The notes under the pieces: model-generated
Told to the model about the DNA's origin: nothing
What the model saw: only the letters and a program-made list of their open reading frames with translations
Databases searched by the model: none
Program-made: the position numbers and the translations under genes
NCBI RefSeq assembly: GCF_022484265.1
Contig: NZ_JAKVLR010000001.1
Coordinates: 1,860,001-1,924,000 of the forward strand
Direction: 5' to 3'
Origin: Companilactobacillus sp.
GTDB lineage: Bacteria; Bacillota; Bacilli; Lactobacillales; Lactobacillaceae
DNA length: 64,000 nt
Shown here: positions 59,207 through 64,000 of the stretch, piece after piece
How positions within the stretch are numbered: the stretch's first letter is position 1
Layout of the letters: each line of letters opens with the position of its first letter

Positions 59207-60100
59207 TTATTTTGCAAAAAATTGATGCGTTTGTTCTTCAAGGAATTTCCAAAACAGCGATACTACGGCCGATGTATTGTCACGTTGTTTCATAAACGCC
59301 AAATGATTTTTAATTTTTGGTTCCAGTGGCACCGCCTTGATCTGCGGATAATCGGTGAGGTCAACCGAACCATTCATTGCGACTGAAACGCCAATGTTTT
59401 GATTGATCATATCGAGGATCAATCCTTTTTGCTGACCATCGTATGAAATTTTTGCAGACGCACAAATGTCTTGCAACTCATTATAAACAGGATTAGATTT
59501 ACTGATTCCATCTTTAAAAAGCAACAATGGTTGAGTTTTTAGTTGGTCGATAGTGACACTAACCTGTTGGGATAACGAATTGTCTTTCGACATCAAGACG
59601 ACTAGTTCATCGGTCTCGTTTTTCAGTAGGTTGTAGGCGGGAAAATTATTATGAAAAATGCGTGTGAAGACAACGTCAACATTTTTTTGATCTAAAGCAT
59701 GTTCTAGTTGGTCGACGTTATTCTCACTGAATTTAATTTTTATTTGGGGATATTCTGCCATAAAGTTTGCCACCATCTGTGACCCTTGATAATGCGAAAA
59801 TGACGGCAATTCTTGGATTATTAGCGGACGTTCTGTCAGCCAAACTTGGTCTTCAATCATTTGCTGCAGGTCGTTGGACTGTTCGAGCACTTTCTTTACT
59901 TTAGGCAAGAGCAGTTTTCCAGCGCTAGTAAGTTTTACTTGTCGATGAACCCTAATGAAGAGTTTGACGTCCCATTCTTTTTCCAAGGACATAATGTGTT
60001 TAGAAATAGTTGACTGTGACAGAAACATTCTTTCAGCTGTTCGGCTATAATTTTGCGTTTCTGCCAGATCGTTAAAAATTGCCAATTTCCGAGTATCCAT
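59207..60100 (-). CDS. LysR family transcriptional regulator
   Basis: Start 60100 follows GGGGGA by 6 bases and gives MDTRKLAIFNDLAETQNYSR. The 297-residue protein has the LysR helix-turn-helix (MFLSQSTISKHIMSLEKEWDVKLF split by the recognition helix) and a periplasmic-binding-protein-like effector domain. It is divergent from the DUF554 gene, a likely target. Effector unknown. Confidence 0.9.
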   Translation of the reverse strand: MDTRKLAIFNDLAETQNYSRTAERMFLSQSTISKHIMSLEKEWDVKLFIRVHRQVKLTSAGKLLLPKVKKVLEQSNDLQQMIEDQVWLTERPLIIQELPSFSHYQGSQMVANFMAEYPQIKIKFSENNVDQLEHALDQKNVDVVFTRIFHNNFPAYNLLKNETDELVVLMSKDNSLSQQVSVTIDQLKTQPLLLFKDGISKSNPVYNELQDICASAKISYDGQQKGLILDMINQNIGVSVAMNGSVDLTDYPQIKAVPLEPKIKNHLAFMKQRDNTSAVVSLFWKFLEEQTHQFFAK

Positions 60101-60219
60101 AATAATCCCCCAACTATTCATAATCTGAATAGTTTAGCACTAAAACTGAATTGTTCTCTGTTTTTTGGACAATTAGACTATTGTCTGTAGTGATTTTTAG
60201 ACAGCGGGGAGTTTTAGAA

Positions 60220-60948
60220 ATGCCGATTGGCGTCATTGTTAACGTATTTTCAATTTTTTTCGGAGGACTAGGGGGTGCTCTGATTGGTCACATCATGTCC
60301 GATGAGTTTAAAAATGGATTAAACATGGCTTTTAGTATTTGTTCGATCACCATGGGAATTTACGCCATTGCTCCGATGAAAAATTTGGCAGCAGTAATTT
60401 TTGCAGTCGTGATTGGAACTGGTTTAGGTATTATTTGCCATTTTGGAAAAGCTATCAATCGTGGTGCACAAGGTATGCAACAGTTGGTATCGCACTTTTT
60501 GAGCGTTCCTAACAAAATGGACCAAGAGTTATTTGATACGACTTTAGTTACAATCATTGTTCTCTTTTGTGCTAGTGGAACAGGAATATACGGTACTTTG
60601 ACTGAAGGTATCAGTGGCGATGCCACGATCTTGATTTCAAAATCGATCTTAGATTTTTTCTGTGCCTTTATTTTTGGTGCCAGCTTAGGGGCTGTCGTTA
60701 GCTTGATTGCAGTACCGCAATTTATTATTTTGATGGTGATTTTTTCACTTGCACAAGTGATTGTCCCATTGACGACACCTGATATGATTCTTGATTTCAA
60801 AGCCGCTGGTGGCGTATTGATGCTAGCCAGCGGGTTTAGAATTGCCAAGATAAAAATGTTTCCGACCGCGGATATGATCCCGATAATGCTAGTGATCATG
60901 CCAATTTCGTCATTGTGGGAAAAATTTGTCATGCCGTTGCTTCATTAA
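60220..60948 (+). CDS. DUF554 (YqgA-like) integral membrane protein
   Basis: GCGGGGAG lies about 9 bases before ATG 60220. The 242-residue protein begins MPIGVIVNVFSIFFGGLGGALIG and has about seven helices with FGKAINRGAQGMQQL between them, the DUF554 pattern. A transport role is suspected for the family but not shown. It is likely controlled by the divergent LysR protein. Confidence 0.87.
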   Translation: MPIGVIVNVFSIFFGGLGGALIGHIMSDEFKNGLNMAFSICSITMGIYAIAPMKNLAAVIFAVVIGTGLGIICHFGKAINRGAQGMQQLVSHFLSVPNKMDQELFDTTLVTIIVLFCASGTGIYGTLTEGISGDATILISKSILDFFCAFIFGASLGAVVSLIAVPQFIILMVIFSLAQVIVPLTTPDMILDFKAAGGVLMLASGFRIAKIKMFPTADMIPIMLVIMPISSLWEKFVMPLLH

Positions 60949-60967
60949 TGACTTATTTGAATCGATT

Positions 60968-61001
60968 AAATGTCTTGGAAAAAAGTCCAAGGCATTTTTT
61001 A
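60968..61001 (+). terminator. Terminator of the DUF554 gene
   Basis: AATGTCTTGGA pairs with TCCAAGGCATT around AAAAAG, followed by TTTTT. Confidence 0.88.
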
Positions 61002-61126
61002 CATGACCGTTGGCACGATTTGCTAGTAGTGTGTCACTTCATATCATTCAGAATGTCATGTTTTGACGTTACTATATATTTATCAACTAACAACAAAACA
61101 ATGTTTCATTCATGGAGGATATAAAT

Positions 61127-61939
61127 ATGTCAGTTATTTTAATTACAGGTGCAAGTAGTGGTATTGGTTATCAAACAGCAGAAGTTTTAGCAAAAGAAGG
61201 CCATGTAGTGTATGGAGCTGCCAGACGTCTGGACAAATTGAATACCTTAAAGCAGTACGGTGTTAAACCAATTTCATTGGATGTTACAAACGACGAGTCA
61301 ATGGAAAAAGCTGTCTCGGAGATTATCAAGCAAGAAGGTCGCATTGATGTTTTGATCAATAATGCTGGTTATGGTTCATATGGTGCAGTTGAAGATGTCG
61401 ACCTAGAAGAAGCTAAGCGTCAATTTGATGTTAATCTTTTTGGAATGGCCCGTTTAACACAACTAGTTCTTCCTTATATGAGAGCACAACAAAGCGGACG
61501 CATCATCAACACTTCATCAATGGGTGGTCGAATCGTCAGCTACATGGGAGCTTGGTACCATGCTACAAAATATGCAGTTGAAGCATTTAGTGATGCATTA
61601 CGTATGGAAACAGCCGACTTTGGTATCAAAGTTTCTTTGATCGAACCAGGTGGCATCAAAACTAATTGGGGCTTTATTGCGGCTGATCATTTGGAAGAAT
61701 CAGCTAAAGGTGGAGCTTACGAACAACAAGCTGATAAGGCAGCAAATGGCATGAGAAAACAATATTCTTCAAACATGATGTCTGATCCAAAGATTATTTC
61801 AAAGGCAATGTCAAAGGCAGTTAATTCAAGACACCCTAGACCAAGATATCTAATTGGAATGGGTGCTAAACCTTTAGTTTTTGCAAAAACGATTTTACCG
61901 ACCAGAGCATTCGATTTTATTATGAAACATGCAAGCTAA
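61127..61939 (+). CDS. Classical short-chain dehydrogenase/reductase
   Basis: GGAGGA lies 7 bases before ATG 61127. The 270-residue enzyme has ILITGASSGIGYQTAEVL, LINNAGYG, NTSSMGGRI with catalytic Ser, and WYHATKYAVEAFSDAL (Tyr-x-x-x-Lys). It is of the type annotated as ketoreductase or YbbO-like oxidoreductase. The AraC-type gene that follows after a 37-base gap is probably its regulator. Confidence 0.88.
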   Translation: MSVILITGASSGIGYQTAEVLAKEGHVVYGAARRLDKLNTLKQYGVKPISLDVTNDESMEKAVSEIIKQEGRIDVLINNAGYGSYGAVEDVDLEEAKRQFDVNLFGMARLTQLVLPYMRAQQSGRIINTSSMGGRIVSYMGAWYHATKYAVEAFSDALRMETADFGIKVSLIEPGGIKTNWGFIAADHLEESAKGGAYEQQADKAANGMRKQYSSNMMSDPKIISKAMSKAVNSRHPRPRYLIGMGAKPLVFAKTILPTRAFDFIMKHAS

Positions 61940-61976
61940 GATATAATGAAACTAATCAATAGATATAGGTGATAAT

Positions 61977-62951
61977 ATGCGGATAATGATTTCAGACCAA
62001 TTTCAAGATTTTATGAAGAGTCTAGGGATCGACTTAAATGACACCTTGCAACGGGGTGGAGTTAATAAGGTCATTTGGAAAGAAAATATCGAGTTAAATG
62101 ACAGCGAGTATTGGAAATTGATGAATGAATTGGATAATGAGCTGTCTGATGAAACAATCGTAAACTTCTCTGATATTAAAAAAATTAATAGTTTAATGCC
62201 ATCATTTTTCGCCGCCTTATCTGCGAGAAATGGTGCCGAGGCAATTCAACGATTGGCTGATTACAAAGCTTTGGTCGGTCCTGTAAAACTCAATATAACG
62301 AAAAGCCAAACGACGACTAGTGTTCAAATTGTTGGGAATGGTATAGATTTTGAAGTGCCTAGATTCACTGTGATGACTGAACAATTGCTGTTGTTAAGTT
62401 TATTGAGAGTGGGAACTTCGGAAGATGTCAAACCAGTGCAAGTCGCTAGTAAATATCAATATGGCAAAATTTCTAACGAATTTGGAATCGAGCCGCTCAT
62501 GGCCAAACAAAATACAATCGAATTTTTAAATGAAGATCTTCAAAAGAACTTCATCTCTGCAAATAATGTGATGTGGGAATTTATTCGACCAGAATTGGAT
62601 CGGCGAAAACTGGAAATACAGAGCCACAAATCTTTAGTGGAGAATTTACAGGCATTGCTTTTAAAAAAGATTCCTAGTGGTGAATTTGGAATTGATGAGA
62701 TTGCTGATTCTTTGAATATTAGCCGTAGGACATTACAACGAAGCCTGAAGAATTTAAATACATCATTCACGGAACAAGTCAAAATTGCTCGGCAGAGTTT
62801 GATCGAACCATTCATGAAAGATGCGTCGCTAGATTTGGTGGACGTCAGTTACTTATTGGGATATTCAGATCCAGAGTCGTTTTCACGAGCATTCAAATCA
62901 TGGTATGAGCAAAGTCCATCAGCCTATCGAAAACAATTGATAACTAAATAA
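61977..62951 (+). CDS. AraC family transcriptional regulator
   Basis: The 324-residue protein has an N-terminal effector region resembling the arabinose-binding-like domain (Arabinose_bd) of OruR-type AraC proteins, and a C-terminal AraC double helix-turn-helix: IDEIADSLNISRRTLQRSLK then VDVSYLLGYSDPESFSRAFK with YEQSPSAYRK. AGGTGA precedes ATG 61977. It probably controls the SDR gene upstream. Confidence 0.87.
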   Translation: MRIMISDQFQDFMKSLGIDLNDTLQRGGVNKVIWKENIELNDSEYWKLMNELDNELSDETIVNFSDIKKINSLMPSFFAALSARNGAEAIQRLADYKALVGPVKLNITKSQTTTSVQIVGNGIDFEVPRFTVMTEQLLLLSLLRVGTSEDVKPVQVASKYQYGKISNEFGIEPLMAKQNTIEFLNEDLQKNFISANNVMWEFIRPELDRRKLEIQSHKSLVENLQALLLKKIPSGEFGIDEIADSLNISRRTLQRSLKNLNTSFTEQVKIARQSLIEPFMKDASLDLVDVSYLLGYSDPESFSRAFKSWYEQSPSAYRKQLITK

Positions 62952-63030
62952 TATTTCAAGAAAATTTCAAAATTTAATTAGCTTTCCGTATAATTAACTC
63001 ATTAAATGATTTATGATTCGGGGGGGTTCC

Positions 63031-63432
63031 ATGGTTTACGTACGTAGGGATGTTGGTAAAGCAATCGTTTTAGCATTGCGAAATATTGGTGGCAATGCGA
63101 CTGCTGCTGATATCAAAAAAGAAATTGGCGACCAACAAATCGATGGTCTAACGGCTGAAGATATTAGTTATACGAAAACTAATGATCAAGGTGAATATTC
63201 GCCGTTTAATGCTGACTTTGATTTTTGCATCGACAATATGACCTCGTTAGGATACCTTGCAAAGGAAACTGCCAATCACGAATTTGTCTTAACTGAGTTA
63301 GGAAAAACCAATGATATATCAAACTTTCCCACTCCTGAACAAACTGACCAATTAAATAAGTATTGGAAAGAAAAGTATCGCGGGCATAAACCTAGCCGAG
63401 GGTTAAAAAAAGCCACTAAAGTTAAAAAATAA
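63031..63432 (+). CDS. Small basic protein, Mrr-N-like winged helix
   Basis: GGGGGG lies 6 bases before ATG 63031. The 133-residue protein has AIVLALRNIGGNATAADIKKEI and a later CIDNMTSLGYLAKET/FVLTELGK, a pattern like the winged helix at the N terminus of Mrr-type proteins or of simple DNA-binding regulators, and a Lys-rich tail. No nuclease motif is present. The function is unknown. Confidence 0.65.
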   Translation: MVYVRRDVGKAIVLALRNIGGNATAADIKKEIGDQQIDGLTAEDISYTKTNDQGEYSPFNADFDFCIDNMTSLGYLAKETANHEFVLTELGKTNDISNFPTPEQTDQLNKYWKEKYRGHKPSRGLKKATKVKK

Positions 63433-63437
63433 GATTA

Positions 63438-63470
63438 TAGACGTTACTTGAAAGTAGCGTCTATTTTTTA
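63438..63470 (+). terminator. Terminator of the winged-helix-like gene
   Basis: TAGACGTTACTT pairs with AAGTAGCGTCTA around GA, followed by TTTTTT. Confidence 0.88.
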
Positions 63471-63578
63471 TATTTAGAAAAAATCTCAATTAATTAAAAT
63501 TATTTAATCTTAAATTAGTCATTTACAATTAATTTATTGATTTATATTTCGACATTATGATTTATGTGCTAGTATTTC

Positions 63579-63592
63579 AGTAAACGCTTTCA
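63579..63592 (+). promoter_or_regulatory. Candidate cre (CcpA) site before the flavoprotein gene
   Basis: AGTAAACGCTTTCA matches the cre consensus TGWNANCGNTNWCA at all but the first base and lies 20 bases before the start codon, ahead of GGAGGG. Confidence 0.6.
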
Positions 63593-63611
63593 AAGAATGG
63601 AGGGTAAGTTT

Positions 63612-64000
63612 ATGACAAATACTAAAACATTTACAGGTAGTGCTCAAAGTTTTCACGGTCCAGTCACGGCAGTTGTGACAATCACCGATGGGAAGATCAC
63701 TAACGTTGAGAGTGAAAATGTTGCTCCAAATACACCTGGCGAATTGGCTATCGATCGTATGAAAGACCAAATGGCCGAGCAACAAACAGCCGATGTTGAT
63801 GCCGTTACTGGTGCATCGATCAATACGACTAACTTTAAAAAAGCTGTTCGCAAAGCACTGGCAGTCTATCGTGGCGAAATGACGAAGAAGGCCGCTTTAG
63901 ACTCTAAGACGCCAGTTCCAAATGATGAAGAAAATTATGATGAGTTAAATCAACCAAAAGAATCACCAGCTAGACAACCAATTTATTACAGTGAAGGGAT
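63612..64000 (+). CDS. FMN-binding-domain flavoprotein, 3' end cut by window
   Basis: ATG 63612 follows TGGAGGGT. The frame is open to the last base, so only 129 residues are visible. They form an FMN_bind domain with VVTITDGKITNVESENV and DAVTGASINTTNFKKAV, where the S/T-G-A-S/T motif takes a covalent FMN. In lactobacilli this domain usually leads a fumarate reductase/urocanate reductase-like flavoprotein; the QPIYYSEG tail may begin that part. The upstream cre site suggests carbon catabolite repression. Confidence 0.82.
   Translation, partial: MTNTKTFTGSAQSFHGPVTAVVTITDGKITNVESENVAPNTPGELAIDRMKDQMAEQQTADVDAVTGASINTTNFKKAVRKALAVYRGEMTKKAALDSKTPVPNDEENYDELNQPKESPARQPIYYSEG

Noticed and set aside
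1..64000. CRISPR array, tRNA or rRNA genes
   Set aside because: No regularly spaced repeats and no tRNA- or rRNA-like sequence were seen on either strand.

Overview
This window is low-GC Firmicute chromosome. It uses ATG, GTG and TTG starts behind strong AGGAGG-type ribosome binding sites. The gene set (DUF4767 lipoproteins, a cinnamoyl-esterase-like hydrolase, HelD, a ThiW/ThiM/ThiE salvage operon, tandem bacteriocin-immunity-like proteins) points to Lactobacillaceae, most like Companilactobacillus. The genus is inferred from gene content, not proven.

Layout. 1-849: 3' part of an Nramp Mn transporter gene. 850-1716: a gene-free stretch dense in inverted repeats, with two opposed copies of a cloverleaf-like element. 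1.7-5.0 kb: a YhgE/Pip membrane protein and its divergent TetR regulator. 5.3-11.6 kb: a seven-gene 5-oxoproline operon (PxpB, PxpC, biotin carrier, biotin carboxylase, DUF1445, PxpA, Nramp-like transporter), meeting a biotin ligase gene head-on. 12.4-25.2 kb: housekeeping and envelope genes (zinc-ribbon membrane protein, two SGNH hydrolases, HelD, Dus, NmrA-like, YdcF-like, GalE, three immunity-like paralogues with a GPP34-like protein, CoaA). 25.3-33.3 kb: guaA, whose 3' end is occupied by a 6.4-kb integrative element carrying a divergent putative regulator, an FtsK-like ATPase, a frameshifted Rep_trans initiator or relaxase, DUF3173 and a tyrosine integrase, bounded by 14-bp direct repeats. 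33.4-37.2 kb: a two-gene Hachiman anti-phage system just outside the right repeat.

37.4-46.2 kb: TetR/TauE pair, lipoprotein, TMEM175-like protein, then a five-gene glucose dehydrogenase/GlcU/aldo-keto reductase/VOC/Gfo-Idh operon with an HxlR regulator. A near-identical second VOC gene lies in opposite orientation on the far side of the operon. 46.3-64 kb: a repeat-built unknown protein, DUF1828/1829 protein, MerR regulator with an arginase-like gene behind a 19-bp-spacer promoter, a DUF4767 lipoprotein, several oxidoreductases, an orphan macrodomain, the TPP-riboswitch thiW-thiM-thiE operon, an esterase, PadR/DUF1129, LysR/DUF554, SDR/AraC genes, and the start of an FMN-binding flavoprotein gene cut by the window edge.

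The main accessory region is 26.8-37.4 kb at the guaA hotspot (mobile element plus Hachiman). The most unusual metabolic set is the biotin-linked 5-oxoproline operon. The best candidate for an undescribed element is the structured DNA at 0.9-1.6 kb. I saw no tRNA, rRNA or CRISPR array.
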